Positions 27,250 through 36,555 are shown, numbered from the stretch's first letter. The stretch is DNA of 64,000 bases from Pseudomonas putida (GCF_028682395.1 NZ_JANHLC010000002.1:558001-622000); one strand, 5' to 3'. A program made the numbers and translations. The notes: generated by a model from the sequence alone, not told the origin.

Positions 27250-30068
27250 CGCCTCCCACCGCCGCGCCGATCACCGTGGTCGGCATGCACGGCCGCTTCC
27301 CCGGGGCCGTCGATCTGCGGGCCTTTTGGCAGTTACTGACACAAGGCACCGACGCCGTCGGCGAAGTGCCGGCCGGGCGCTGGAACTGGCGCGACTACGA
27401 CAGTCAGTTGCAGACCGGTGACGAGACCAGCTACTGCCAGCGAGCAGGCTTCACCCCACACGTCGACTGCTTCGATGGGCGCTTCTTCGCCATCCTGCCG
27501 CGCGAAGTCCAGAGCATGGACCCGCAACAGCGACTGTTTCTGCAAGCCGCCTGGGCCGCCCTCGAAGATGCCGGCTACGCACCTGCGCAGTTGGCCCGGC
27601 GACGGGTCGGGGTATTTGTCGGTGTCGGTCATAGCGATTACGCGGGGCTGCTGCGCCGTGACGGCGTGCCAACCGATGCCTGGCGCGGCACGGGCAGCGC
27701 CCTGACCGCCATCGCCAATCGGGTCTCGTTCTGTCTCGACCTGCAAGGCCCCAGCGAATCCATTGATACGGCATGCTCCGGTTCACTGGTCGCCGTGCAT
27801 CGCGCCTGCCAGGCACTCCAGGCCGGCGAATGCGATCTGGCCATTGTCGGCGGGGTCAACCTGCTACTCAGCCCTGAACTGTTTGTCGCCTTCTCCAAGG
27901 CCGGCATGCTTAGCCATGCCGGACACTGCCAGACCTTCGCCGCCAGCGCCGATGGCTATGTGCGCGGCGAAGGCATCGCAGCCCTGGTCCTCGCGCCCCA
28001 GGCCGCTGCCAGGGAAAATGGCGACTTTATCTATGGGGAAATCTGCGCCAGCGCGCAGAACCACGGCGGCCGCGCCCACAGTTTTACCGCGCCCAATCCC
28101 AAGGCGCAGACCGATGTGATCGAGCGTGCCTGGCAGCGTGCCGGCTACTCGCCACGCCAGGCCAGCCTGATCGAGACCCATGGTACTGGCACGCCTCTGG
28201 GCGATCCGATTGAAATCAATGCCCTGAAAAAAGCCTTGCCCGTCGCCGGCACCGGCGCCCCTATCGCCCTGGGCGCACTGAAGACTCAGATCGGCCACCT
28301 GGAAGCCGCAGCTGGCATCGCTTCGCTGATCAAGGGCCTGCTGTGCCTGCAACATCGTCAGGTGGTCGGCAACCTGCACCACAGCGCGCTCAACCCACAG
28401 ATCAGTCTGGCGGACAGCCCGTTCTATCTGCCCGACGCTACCGCCCCTCTGGTGGTCGACGCGCATGCACCGCTGCTGGCCGGCGTCAGTGCCTTCGGCT
28501 TTGGCGGCGTCAACGCCCACGTGGTGCTCAAGGCCGCCGAGCCCGCTGTCGATAGCCCCGCGGCGGACGACAACCGACCGTATCTGCTGCTGCTCTCGGC
28601 CAAGGATAAAGACGGCCTGCGGGCCCGCGCCCGGCAACTGCTCGCCGCCTTTGGCGAACCCCTGCCCGACGCCAGCGCCGCCCTGCGCCAGGCGCTGGTT
28701 GAGCGTCTGCGCGACCTGCTGGGTCTAATGCCCGACAACGGCACCGCCACGCCACTGGCGACGCTGAAGGTCGATGCCGGCTATTTTGTCGGTTGCCTGG
28801 AACAGGCCTTGGAAGCCCAGCAACTCGACACGCCCATCGATGCCTGGCGCGGCGCGATCAGCCTGGAAGAAGTGGTTGAGCGACTGGTGAGCGAAGCGAC
28901 GCTGCACGTGGTCGAAGAGCCGCGCCTGGACAGCTTCAACGCCTTACCCGCCGAGCTGCCTGCCAGCGCCAGCCTCGCGGCCATTGCCCGCAGCCTGCTG
29001 GAAGGGCGCGATGCCATGGCCTGGCGCCTGGCGTTTGTAGTCCAAAGCCGCGCCCAGCTTTTCGACGCTCTACGCGATTACCTCGATGCGTCCCCTGCCC
29101 CGTCCAATACCCTGTGGCGCAGCGATGCCGGCTTGCCTGCCACCCCGGCACCGGACGTGACCGACGGCCGGGCCAATCGAGCCTTACTCGAACAGTGGGC
29201 AGCCCACTGGGCAGCCGGCAAAGCGCCCAGCCCACCCTGGTCGACCCTGTACGCCGACGAGCCGCGCCCGAATAAATTCCCCCTGCCAGCTTATCCCTGG
29301 CGCCTGGAGCGGGTCTGGTACACCCCGGCACAGGCAACGCCCGCACCCGCACCGCGTCTGGCGCCCACGGCGGCCCAGGCCTGGCTCGACTGCTGGGAAC
29401 CCGGCGCCGCACTGCCCGGTTCGGTCATGGCCCTGGCCGGGCTGATCGGCCATGCCAGCAGGCTGACGCCGCACAGCACGCTGCATTGGCGTGACCTGCG
29501 CTTTGGTCCGCCCGTGCCCCTGCCATCGACCGAGGCGCTACAGTACACCCGCGCCCGCGACCATTGGCAGGTCAGTCTCGATACGCAGGTGCTGTTGCAG
29601 GTTGAAACGCCGACAGCGATTGCGCTGGCACCCCCATGGCCCGCCCGCCCCGCCGAAGTCGAGCTGGGCGCCCCAACCTTCTATGCCGCACAGGCCAAAC
29701 AGGGCCTGGCCTACAGCGTTGGCGGGCAAGTGATACAGGCCCTGCGCAGCACGGCAAACGGCTTGCAAGCCACCCTGCACGAGCCCTGCCACGGCGTCGA
29801 CGATTTCATCTTCTGGGCCGGACTATTGAGCAATTTGAGCGCAGCCCTCGGCTTTCTCGATCCCGCGACCGAACCGGGCCTGCCCTATCGGATTCGCCAT
29901 CTAACGCTCGATCCCCTGGCATTGCACGAGGCGCGACAACTGAGCGTCGAGCGTCAGGGCGCGGCCTTCGATATTGCCTTGTGCACGGCCGACGGCCGCT
30001 GTGCGCTGCGTCTCGACGGCCTGCAACTGCGTGGCGTAACCGCAACGCTGACACGGGTGAGCGCATGA
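27237..30068 (+). CDS. Ketosynthase protein with inactive-looking ACP-like insert and DH-like tail
   Basis: The 943-residue protein opens with a complete KS (about 1-430): Cys180 in DTACSGS, His315 in HGTGT, His354 in IGHLE. The post-KS linker (LLLSAKDKDGLRARARQLL) is interrupted at about 483-560 by a stretch with ACP-like spacing, where the GxDS site reads LKVDA (Ala514), so it cannot carry phosphopantetheine. From about 710 to the end it resembles a double-hotdog DH. The His position of HxxxGxxxxP is Asp718 (DCWEPGAALP) and the catalytic Asp position of LLDxxLQ is Ser865 (LLSNLSAAL), so dehydration by this region is unlikely. There is no functional ACP here; the free 87-residue ACP encoded two genes later is a natural partner. 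GGAG stands 8 nt before the ATG. Confidence 0.88.
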   Translation: MPVVTPPTAAPITVVGMHGRFPGAVDLRAFWQLLTQGTDAVGEVPAGRWNWRDYDSQLQTGDETSYCQRAGFTPHVDCFDGRFFAILPREVQSMDPQQRLFLQAAWAALEDAGYAPAQLARRRVGVFVGVGHSDYAGLLRRDGVPTDAWRGTGSALTAIANRVSFCLDLQGPSESIDTACSGSLVAVHRACQALQAGECDLAIVGGVNLLLSPELFVAFSKAGMLSHAGHCQTFAASADGYVRGEGIAALVLAPQAAARENGDFIYGEICASAQNHGGRAHSFTAPNPKAQTDVIERAWQRAGYSPRQASLIETHGTGTPLGDPIEINALKKALPVAGTGAPIALGALKTQIGHLEAAAGIASLIKGLLCLQHRQVVGNLHHSALNPQISLADSPFYLPDATAPLVVDAHAPLLAGVSAFGFGGVNAHVVLKAAEPAVDSPAADDNRPYLLLLSAKDKDGLRARARQLLAAFGEPLPDASAALRQALVERLRDLLGLMPDNGTATPLATLKVDAGYFVGCLEQALEAQQLDTPIDAWRGAISLEEVVERLVSEATLHVVEEPRLDSFNALPAELPASASLAAIARSLLEGRDAMAWRLAFVVQSRAQLFDALRDYLDASPAPSNTLWRSDAGLPATPAPDVTDGRANRALLEQWAAHWAAGKAPSPPWSTLYADEPRPNKFPLPAYPWRLERVWYTPAQATPAPAPRLAPTAAQAWLDCWEPGAALPGSVMALAGLIGHASRLTPHSTLHWRDLRFGPPVPLPSTEALQYTRARDHWQVSLDTQVLLQVETPTAIALAPPWPARPAEVELGAPTFYAAQAKQGLAYSVGGQVIQALRSTANGLQATLHEPCHGVDDFIFWAGLLSNLSAALGFLDPATEPGLPYRIRHLTLDPLALHEARQLSVERQGAAFDIALCTADGRCALRLDGLQLRGVTATLTRVSA

Positions 30069-31966
30069 AAGCCTGGCTGTTTCAAGGCCAGGGCAGCCAG
30101 CGCAAGGGCATGGGCGCGACACTCTTCGCGCGCTTCCCCGAACAGGTGGCCGAAGCCGACGCCCTCCTTGGTTACTCGATAGAGCGCCTGTGCCTGGAAG
30201 ACCCCGAGCAGCAGTTGAACCTGACCACCTACACCCAGCCGGCCATCTATGTGGTGTCCTGGCTCGGCTACCTGGCCGCCCGGGAAGACGGCTCCGTGGC
30301 TCGCTACGCGGCCGGACACAGCGTCGGCGAATATGCTGCGCTGACCGCCGCCGGGGCGCTGGACTTCAAGCTGGGCCTGCGCATCGTGATCGAGCGGGCC
30401 CGGCTGATGGCCCAGGTCGAGGGCGGTGGGCTGGTCGCGGTACTGGGCCACCCCCGAGAACGGGTCCAGCAACTGCTGGACGAGCTACCCGACATCGGCC
30501 TGGCCATCGCCAATCTTAACAGCCCTCGACAGATCATTGTCGGCGGCACCCACGCGGCCCTCGAACGCCTGCTCGAACACTGCGCAGAACACACTATCCG
30601 AGCCATTGCGCTAAAGGTCAGCGGGCCATTTCACACCGTACATATGCAGGCGGTAGAAGCGCCTTTTCGCGATTTTCTCCAAGCGCTGAGCGCACAGTTT
30701 CGCGAACCGGCCTTCCCGGTGATCGCCAATCTGCAGGCCCGCCCCCATACCCGCGTCGGGATGGTCGAGGCGCTCTCCAAGCACCTGACCCATCCGGTGC
30801 AATGGCAGCAGGTGATCGAGCACTTGCTGGCCGAAGGGATCAAGGATTTTATCGAGATCGGCCAACCGGCGATTCTAGCCGGCATGCTCAAGGATATTCG
30901 CGAGCAGCCGACTGCCCCGCCCGTTGCCGCACCCTCGGCCTTGCACCAGCGCCTGGGCTGCCCGCGACCGTTACTTGTCGGGACCACGGGTTCCCCGGCG
31001 CTGTTGACCGAACTGGCACGCCAGGGCGCCATGGGCTTACTCGAATGTGCGGGGTTGGCCGAGCCCGACCTTAAAGCCAGTGTCCTAGGCCTGAATGCCG
31101 AGCCGCCGTTGCGGGGTCGTTTTGGTCTGCGCCTGGACGGCGTTCCGCATTCAGCCCTGCTCGCCTGGCTCGCGAAACAGCCGCTTGCCTGCGTAGAAAT
31201 CCCTGCCGAGCGGCTTGCTCCGAGCCAATGGCAGCATCTGCGCGAAGGGTGCCCCCAGATTCGCTGGCTGGCACGCGTGGAATCAGCCGACGCGCTGAAG
31301 ACTAGCCTGGCCAACGCCGACGGCCTGGTGATCGCTGCCGATACGCATTTGCCCCTATTGCTCGCGGCGCTCGCATGTCAGGTGCCATCGGGGCCCCTGA
31401 TCGGTGCCAGCAGCCTGATCGGCAGCCCCGCCAGCGCCCAGGCCCTGTTTGATCTGGGCGTGGATTTCGTGATCCCTACCAGTGTGTTTCTGCTGTGCAG
31501 CGAGGCCGGTCTGCCCGTCGAGCACCAGCAACGGTTGGCCCGATTGGAACAGGTCGATCATCACCCATTGCTCGACTGGCGTTTCCCCGAATTCGCCAGC
31601 CGCACGCCGGGCTATGTGCTCGACCGCCCGCGCGGCGAACAGCTCGAAGCCCTGCAAGCCTTCTACCTCAGCTCTGCAGGCTGCGACTGGAATGCCTTAC
31701 AAACCTGCCTCGCCCGCTTCAGCGAGCCGCTGATTGACACTCAGCCACCGGCCGAGCCCCGCCCCGTTCGCCACGAACTCCAGGCCCGCGTACTGCAGAG
31801 GCTGGAGCAATGGCAACTGCCGGGGGATGCCTCGCTTTGGCTGTTCAATCGCTGGCGCCGGCACAGCCAACCCGATCTGCCGATACCACTACCCACGGCG
31901 CAGTTGCTCGATCTGCTCTGCCCCGCCGCCACTTCTGCTAACGCCCCCTCAAGGAAAACGCCATGA
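30065..31966 (+). CDS. Trans-acting acyltransferase with degenerate enoylreductase-like C-terminus
   Basis: The 633-residue protein starts with ATGA overlap to the KS gene. Residues 1-285 form a malonyl-CoA acyltransferase: FQGQGSQ at the N-terminus, nucleophile Ser86 in GHSVGEY, the Arg segment ERARLM that favours malonyl, and a catalytic His in the FHTVHM segment. It should supply malonyl units to all ACPs of this AT-less system. Residues about 300-633 follow the outline of the PfaD-type FMN enoylreductase found fused to such ATs, but the FMN-binding glycines are changed. The usual GAAGGIGTP reads GASSLIGSP, and the GGHTD segment reads AADTHLP. This half is therefore probably not an active reductase. 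The frame is open upstream to 29636, but the text there is a shadow of the KS gene. Confidence 0.87.
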   Translation: MKAWLFQGQGSQRKGMGATLFARFPEQVAEADALLGYSIERLCLEDPEQQLNLTTYTQPAIYVVSWLGYLAAREDGSVARYAAGHSVGEYAALTAAGALDFKLGLRIVIERARLMAQVEGGGLVAVLGHPRERVQQLLDELPDIGLAIANLNSPRQIIVGGTHAALERLLEHCAEHTIRAIALKVSGPFHTVHMQAVEAPFRDFLQALSAQFREPAFPVIANLQARPHTRVGMVEALSKHLTHPVQWQQVIEHLLAEGIKDFIEIGQPAILAGMLKDIREQPTAPPVAAPSALHQRLGCPRPLLVGTTGSPALLTELARQGAMGLLECAGLAEPDLKASVLGLNAEPPLRGRFGLRLDGVPHSALLAWLAKQPLACVEIPAERLAPSQWQHLREGCPQIRWLARVESADALKTSLANADGLVIAADTHLPLLLAALACQVPSGPLIGASSLIGSPASAQALFDLGVDFVIPTSVFLLCSEAGLPVEHQQRLARLEQVDHHPLLDWRFPEFASRTPGYVLDRPRGEQLEALQAFYLSSAGCDWNALQTCLARFSEPLIDTQPPAEPRPVRHELQARVLQRLEQWQLPGDASLWLFNRWRRHSQPDLPIPLPTAQLLDLLCPAATSANAPSRKTP

Positions 31967-32226
31967 ACCTGGTCGAGACGCTACAAACCTGCATCAGCGA
32001 ATTTATCTGCTGTGAAATGGACCTGCCGGCCGAAGACATCGATGTGCATGCCCCCCTTGGCGCTTTCGGCGTGGGCTCTCTGGCAGGTACCAAGCTGATC
32101 GGCAGCCTTGAGGAGCAGTTCCAACTGCGCCTGTGGCAAACGCTGATCTTCGAACACCCGACCATTGCCGAACTGGCCACCGCCATTGCCAAGATTGCCG
32201 TCCAGAATGAGGTCTCCCATGTTTGA
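31963..32226 (+). CDS. Stand-alone acyl carrier protein
   Basis: The 87-residue protein has the helix pattern and length of an ACP. The phosphopantetheine Ser is Ser39 in FGVGSLAGTKL; Gly replaces the usual Asp before Ser, which is uncommon but tolerated. Its ATG overlaps the stop of the AT gene (ATGA) and its own 3' end overlaps the fatty-acyl-AMP ligase gene by 8 nt. This coupling to the ligase suggests that it receives the activated fatty acid. It could also serve the KS protein encoded two genes upstream, which lacks a working ACP. Confidence 0.9.
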   Translation: MNLVETLQTCISEFICCEMDLPAEDIDVHAPLGAFGVGSLAGTKLIGSLEEQFQLRLWQTLIFEHPTIAELATAIAKIAVQNEVSHV

Positions 32227-33988
32227 CAAGACCTGCATGAGCGCCCAGGAACTGAACAGCGCTACCGGCTCCCTGGCCATCCACGACAGTCTGGCCTTGC
32301 GCGCCTGGGTTCACCCGGACAAGGTGCTGTACACCCTGCTGGACGACCAGGGCGAGCCAGAGGGGCAGATGAGCTACCTACAGCTGCTGGGGCGGGCCTG
32401 CGCCATTGCCGAGCAGTTGCAGGGCCTGACAGAACCGGGCGAACGGGTTGCGCTGTTCTTTCCCCAGGGTCTGGAATTTATCGCCAGCTTCCTCGCGTGC
32501 CTGATGTGCGATCGGATTGCCGTACCGGTCAATCTGCCGAACCGGCGTCGGGTCGAGCGCTGCCTGAGTATCGTGCAGGACAGCGGCAGCCGCCTGCTAC
32601 TGGTGGCCCAGAGCGAGCGGGAAATGCTCCAGCAGGCCTTTGCCGGCAGTGCGGCAGCGGCGTTGCCTATGGCCAGCCCGACCCCCGAGTGCACCCCGCC
32701 CGCACAATTCATCCGCCCCCTGGAGAAAGATCCGCAGCGCATCGCCTTCTTGCAGTACACCTCCGGCTCGACTTCGGCGCCCAAGGGCGTGATGGTCAGC
32801 CACGCCAATATCACCGCCAACCTGCGCATGATTCGCGATTCAGTGTCGCTGGATCACACCAGCGACTTCGTGACTTGGCAACCCCATCACCACGACCTGG
32901 GGCTGATCCTCGGTCAATTGCTGCCCATTGTGCTGGGCAATCACACCGTGCTCATGGCGCCGGCGACCTTTGTCCGGCAACCGCTGATCTGGCTGCAGGC
33001 TATTTCACGCTACAAGGCACGGCTGGCCGGCGGACCGAACTTCGCCTACAACCTGGCTGTGGAGCGCTATGACGCCAAGCGTCTCGAAGGCCTCGATCTG
33101 TCGCACTGGACCCATGCCATCAACGGTGCGGACGTGGTTCGCCCGGCCAGCCTCGCCCGCTTCACCGAGCGCTACGCCAGCCATGGCTTCCAGGCCAATG
33201 CCTTTATGCCCAGCTACGGCCTGGCCGAAGCCACGCTGTTTGTAACCGCCGGCCCGACCGGCCGGCCGGTACGCTCGGTCATCGCCGACCCGCTGGCCCT
33301 GGCGCTGGAGCGGCGGGTGGTCGCCCCCGAGGAGGGTGTCGCGTACCAGGAACTGGTCGGCTGCGGCGAGCCTTCGTGGGAAGTTCAGGTGGCGATTGTC
33401 GACCCCGATACCCAGCAGCGCTGCGAGCAGGGGCGGATCGGCGAAATCTGGCTGCGCGGGCCAGGCATCGCCCAGGGTTACTGGCAAAATCCGACGGCAA
33501 CCCAGTCGGCCTTTGAGGCGCGGATCCGCGACGAGAATGAACAGACCTACCTGCGCACGGGCGACTTGGGTTTCATCGACCCAAACAACCGGCAACTTTA
33601 TGTCTGTGGTCGGCTCAAGGATCTGATCATCTGCGAGGGCCGCAATGTGCACCCCGAAGACATTGAGTACACGGTTATCGAGGCACTGGGCGAGGCGCGC
33701 CCGCCCAGCTGCGCGGTGTTCAGCCATGACAACGACCAGCAACGCCAGAGCATCGTGGCGGCCATCGAACTGAACCGCGAGATCAAGCGTTGGCTCAACG
33801 ACAACCCGGTCCAGCTCAAGGCGGCAGTACGCAGCGCGGTCGTCGATCACCATGGGATCAACCTCAACCGCATCGTCTTCGTCCAGCCAACCAGCATGCA
33901 CAAGACCACCAGTGGCAAGATCCAGCGCGCGAAGATGCGCCAGTTGTACCTGGCAGCGCAATTGGACCTGCTCAATGAAGCCCGCTGA
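32219..33988 (+). CDS. Fatty-acyl-AMP ligase (FAAL) for starter loading
   Basis: From the ATG at 32219 the protein is 589 residues, normal for FAALs. Motifs of the adenylate-forming superfamily are clear: LQYTSGSTSAPKGVMVSH (phosphate loop), GPNFAYNL in the acyl pocket, the PSYGLAEATLF segment, YLRTGDLGF and the C-terminal SGKIQRAKM lysine motif. The sequence style (WQPHHHDLGLILG, GGPNFAYNL) is that of FAALs, which transfer fatty acyl-AMP directly to an ACP without CoA, rather than CoA ligases. It is coupled by overlap to the ACP upstream and the thioesterase downstream. It implies a fatty acid starter for the polyketide; chain length cannot be read from sequence. Confidence 0.93.
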   Translation: MFDKTCMSAQELNSATGSLAIHDSLALRAWVHPDKVLYTLLDDQGEPEGQMSYLQLLGRACAIAEQLQGLTEPGERVALFFPQGLEFIASFLACLMCDRIAVPVNLPNRRRVERCLSIVQDSGSRLLLVAQSEREMLQQAFAGSAAAALPMASPTPECTPPAQFIRPLEKDPQRIAFLQYTSGSTSAPKGVMVSHANITANLRMIRDSVSLDHTSDFVTWQPHHHDLGLILGQLLPIVLGNHTVLMAPATFVRQPLIWLQAISRYKARLAGGPNFAYNLAVERYDAKRLEGLDLSHWTHAINGADVVRPASLARFTERYASHGFQANAFMPSYGLAEATLFVTAGPTGRPVRSVIADPLALALERRVVAPEEGVAYQELVGCGEPSWEVQVAIVDPDTQQRCEQGRIGEIWLRGPGIAQGYWQNPTATQSAFEARIRDENEQTYLRTGDLGFIDPNNRQLYVCGRLKDLIICEGRNVHPEDIEYTVIEALGEARPPSCAVFSHDNDQQRQSIVAAIELNREIKRWLNDNPVQLKAAVRSAVVDHHGINLNRIVFVQPTSMHKTTSGKIQRAKMRQLYLAAQLDLLNEAR

Positions 33989-34736
33989 ACTGCCGAACAC
34001 GGCCCTGGTGCCGTGGCTGACCGACGCCGAAGCGCCGGTCAGCCTGGTCTGCTTTCATTGTGCCGGCGGGAGCGCGCAGAGCTACTTTCCCTGGAAGCAG
34101 GCGGCCCGCGATGTGTGCGACCTCTATGCCGTGGAACTGCCCGGACGCAGCCGTCGCCTGCGCGAACCGTTCGCCACTTCGGTGGCGCAACTGGCCAGCG
34201 CGTTTGCCGAGCAGTGCCGGGCCCTGCCGGACAAACCCCTGGTGCTGTTCGGTCATAGCCTGGGCGCCCTGCTCGCCTACGAGACCGCGCGGGTACTGCT
34301 GGCCGACAGCGAGCGGCGGCCGATCCACCTGCTCGTTTCTTCGCGCCAGAGCCCGGACTGGCAGCCTGCCTGCGCCGGGCTGCCGCCGCTCAATGACCAG
34401 GCCCTGCGCGATTACCTGGCGAACCTGGCCGGCACGCCCCCCGAGGTCTTGCAGAACAAACCGATGATGGACTTGGCGGTGCCGATCCTGAAGGCCGATC
34501 TGGAACTGATCCTCGATTATCGGCATGAGTATCCCGGCGCCCTGCCAATCCCGGTGGACGCCTTCGGTGCGCTAGACGACGATCAGGTGGGCTTCGAAGC
34601 GCTACGCGCTTGGGAGCGAGTGACCGGACAAGCCTTTAGCCTACGGATTATCGAGGGTGGGCATTTTGCGGTGATGCAGCAACCGCAGTGGGTCATGGAC
34701 CGGGTTCGAACCATCGCCAGCGGCCTTGCGGCGTGA
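33975..34736 (+). CDS. Type II thioesterase (GrsT/RifR family)
   Basis: The 253-residue alpha/beta hydrolase starts at an ATG that overlaps the ligase stop by 14 nt. It has the N-terminal pattern of external thioesterases (VSLVCFHCAGGSAQSYFPWK), the nucleophile motif GHSLGA, an acid in the late strand region (FGALDDDQVG) and the His motif GGHF. Such enzymes hydrolyse misprimed or stalled acyl groups from carrier proteins. The pathway also has a hydrolase inside the 1191-residue fusion, so this one is more likely editing than release, although either could release the product. Confidence 0.92.
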   Translation: MKPAELPNTALVPWLTDAEAPVSLVCFHCAGGSAQSYFPWKQAARDVCDLYAVELPGRSRRLREPFATSVAQLASAFAEQCRALPDKPLVLFGHSLGALLAYETARVLLADSERRPIHLLVSSRQSPDWQPACAGLPPLNDQALRDYLANLAGTPPEVLQNKPMMDLAVPILKADLELILDYRHEYPGALPIPVDAFGALDDDQVGFEALRAWERVTGQAFSLRIIEGGHFAVMQQPQWVMDRVRTIASGLAA

Positions 34737-35419
34737 ACCTGGCCCTGCGCAGCAATCGGCTGCACAGCTTTGTGCTGCGCAGTGCCGATCTTGATCCACA
34801 GCCCTTGCTGGGCCTGCTTGACGCCGAAGAACAGCAGGTCTACCGGGCGTTTCGCGACCCTTCACGGGCCCGCGACTACGTTCTGGCCCATGGGCTCAAG
34901 CGCCAGGTGCTGGCGGCGCTGTGCCACCGCCGCCCGCAAGACCTGCGATTCACCCACGATGCGCACGGCAAGCCCGGCCTGGCCGGCATCGGGCCGCACT
35001 TCAATCTCAGTCACAGCCAGGGTTGGGTGGCGCTGGCAGTCAGCGCCGACAGGCATTGCGGGATCGATATCGAAAGCCCGGGCACAACACTCATCACCCA
35101 GGCGCTGATCCACAGCACCATGAGCCCGGCGGAACAGGCATTGATTGCCCGCGCAGCCGATCCGCAACGCGCCTTCCTCGATTGCTGGGTGAGCAAGGAA
35201 GCCCTGCTCAAGGCCCGTGGCACCGGCCTCGTCGCGGACCTATCAGCCCTGTGCAGCCTGAACCCGGCCCCAGCGGCCGATGGCTGTACCGAAACACGGG
35301 TACACCATGCCCATCGCGACTATGCCCTGGCCTTGTGCGCCCGTGGCGAACCGGGCTGGATGCCCGTGATCGACCCGCCACAATCGGTATACCAACTGTG
35401 GCCGTTGCGCATTCGCTAA
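34733..35419 (+). CDS. Sfp-type 4'-phosphopantetheinyl transferase
   Basis: The chosen start is a GTG at 34733 overlapping the thioesterase stop (GTGA), giving 228 residues, the usual length. An ATG at 34688 in the same frame lies within the thioesterase gene. The key motifs are HFNLSHSQGW, GIDIE with the metal-binding acids, and WVSKEALLKARGTGL. The enzyme moves phosphopantetheine from CoA to ACP serines, and here would activate the ACPs of the polyketide pathway. It is the last gene of the operon and its 3' end nearly meets the convergent lipoprotein gene (stop at 35426). Confidence 0.94.
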   Translation: MNLALRSNRLHSFVLRSADLDPQPLLGLLDAEEQQVYRAFRDPSRARDYVLAHGLKRQVLAALCHRRPQDLRFTHDAHGKPGLAGIGPHFNLSHSQGWVALAVSADRHCGIDIESPGTTLITQALIHSTMSPAEQALIARAADPQRAFLDCWVSKEALLKARGTGLVADLSALCSLNPAPAADGCTETRVHHAHRDYALALCARGEPGWMPVIDPPQSVYQLWPLRIR

Positions 35420-35425
35420 GTCCGG

Positions 35426-35908
35426 TCAGCCGTCGGTCAGGGTGTCCAGTTCACGCTCGATGGCCGTCATGACACCGGCCATGCGTTCCTTCGCATCCCT
35501 GCCTTGGCCGTGTTGCAGGTCATTCATCTTTGCCGCCAGGGCGCGGCCTTCGGCGCTGCTCATAAACATCGCCGCCATCTTCAGCGGATCCTGGCTCGCA
35601 TTGATACTGACCAGCAGATCCATCTCCTGCTCGCTGAGGTTGTCCGAATAGTAGTCGGCGGCGATCTGCTTGACCTTGGTCAGAGGCAGGTGCTTGCGGA
35701 TCACGTTCTTGAGCTGGGTCTGGGTCAGGCTGGAATACCGGTACTCGTTCGGCAACTCGTCCATCGTCTGGCCAAGCAGGGTTTCATAGTTGTCGTCATA
35801 CCCGGCCGTCTCGATCACCGCGACCGCCTTGTCATGATGACTGTTGGTTGCGCAGGCGCCCAACAGCAGGGCCAGGGCCAGCGGGCTCAACCATTTTCCG
35901 ATGTTCAT
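35426..35908 (-). CDS. DUF2059-domain lipoprotein
   Basis: The chosen start gives 160 residues: a lipoprotein signal with lipobox LLLGAC near residue 17, then a helical domain with MDLLVSINASQDPLKMAAMFMSSAEG, characteristic of DUF2059 proteins. An AGGAG site 5 nt before the ATG at 35908 supports this start over the longer ORF. The function of the family is not known. It is transcribed towards the polyketide operon and is probably not part of it. Confidence 0.82.
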   Translation of the reverse strand: MNIGKWLSPLALALLLGACATNSHHDKAVAVIETAGYDDNYETLLGQTMDELPNEYRYSSLTQTQLKNVIRKHLPLTKVKQIAADYYSDNLSEQEMDLLVSINASQDPLKMAAMFMSSAEGRALAAKMNDLQHGQGRDAKERMAGVMTAIERELDTLTDG

Positions 35909-36184
35909 AACGCTCCTGCCTTTGCGAAGTACCCAGGGATGGCGGCGCATATTGCCACTGCGCGGGGCGAGATCAAACCGCTTACGCTGCGTCGATATGG
36001 CGCTGTCATTCGGACCCAAAGGGGTCATTCAGACTGCGATAGTACTCGGTCCATATGACCACATAGAAATTCAAGCCATTGATTTTTATGACTATTAAGG
36101 CTGGCATGGATTCTGAATCTGAACAGGTGAAGAGACGAAGAGGCGAAACAACGCGTCTTCCCCTGATAACGATTGGAGTCCTCC

Positions 36185-36532
36185 ATGAAAGCATCCCCCA
36201 TCCTTGCGCTGACCCTTACACTTCTCGCCACCCCCTTCGCCCAGGCCGACCAGGTCATCCGCGAAGTTCCCGAAAACACCGCCGGCCGTGGCTATGGCGC
36301 ACTGAGCGGGATCATGCTCGGTGCCGCCGCAGGCGGCCCCATTGGAGCATTGGCCGGCGCGGGCGCGGGCTTCTGGCTGGGGGGCTCGCTGCAGCAGCAG
36401 ATGGGCCTTAGTGGCCGCGCCTACGAAATCGAAGATGCCCAGGGCGAACGCCATGTCGTGCGCTCGCCCAACGAAACGTTTTCCCCAGGCCAGCACGTGC
36501 GTCGCCAGGGTTCGCGAATCCACCCGCAATAA
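36185..36532 (+). CDS. Glycine-zipper envelope protein
   Basis: The 115-residue protein has a signal peptide (LALTLTLLATPFAQA), then a Gly/Ala-rich zipper segment (GALSGIMLGAAAGGPIGALAGAGAGFWLGG, here about residues 37-66), followed by a soluble tail ending at HPQ. Small proteins of this kind are usually outer membrane or periplasmic and can oligomerise through the zipper. GGAG stands 6 nt before the ATG at 36185. Its exact role is unknown. It is divergent from the lipoprotein gene and monocistronic, as a dyad follows. Confidence 0.75.
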   Translation: MKASPILALTLTLLATPFAQADQVIREVPENTAGRGYGALSGIMLGAAAGGPIGALAGAGAGFWLGGSLQQQMGLSGRAYEIEDAQGERHVVRSPNETFSPGQHVRRQGSRIHPQ

Positions 36533-36555
36533 CCCCCGAATCCCCCTCCTGCGAC

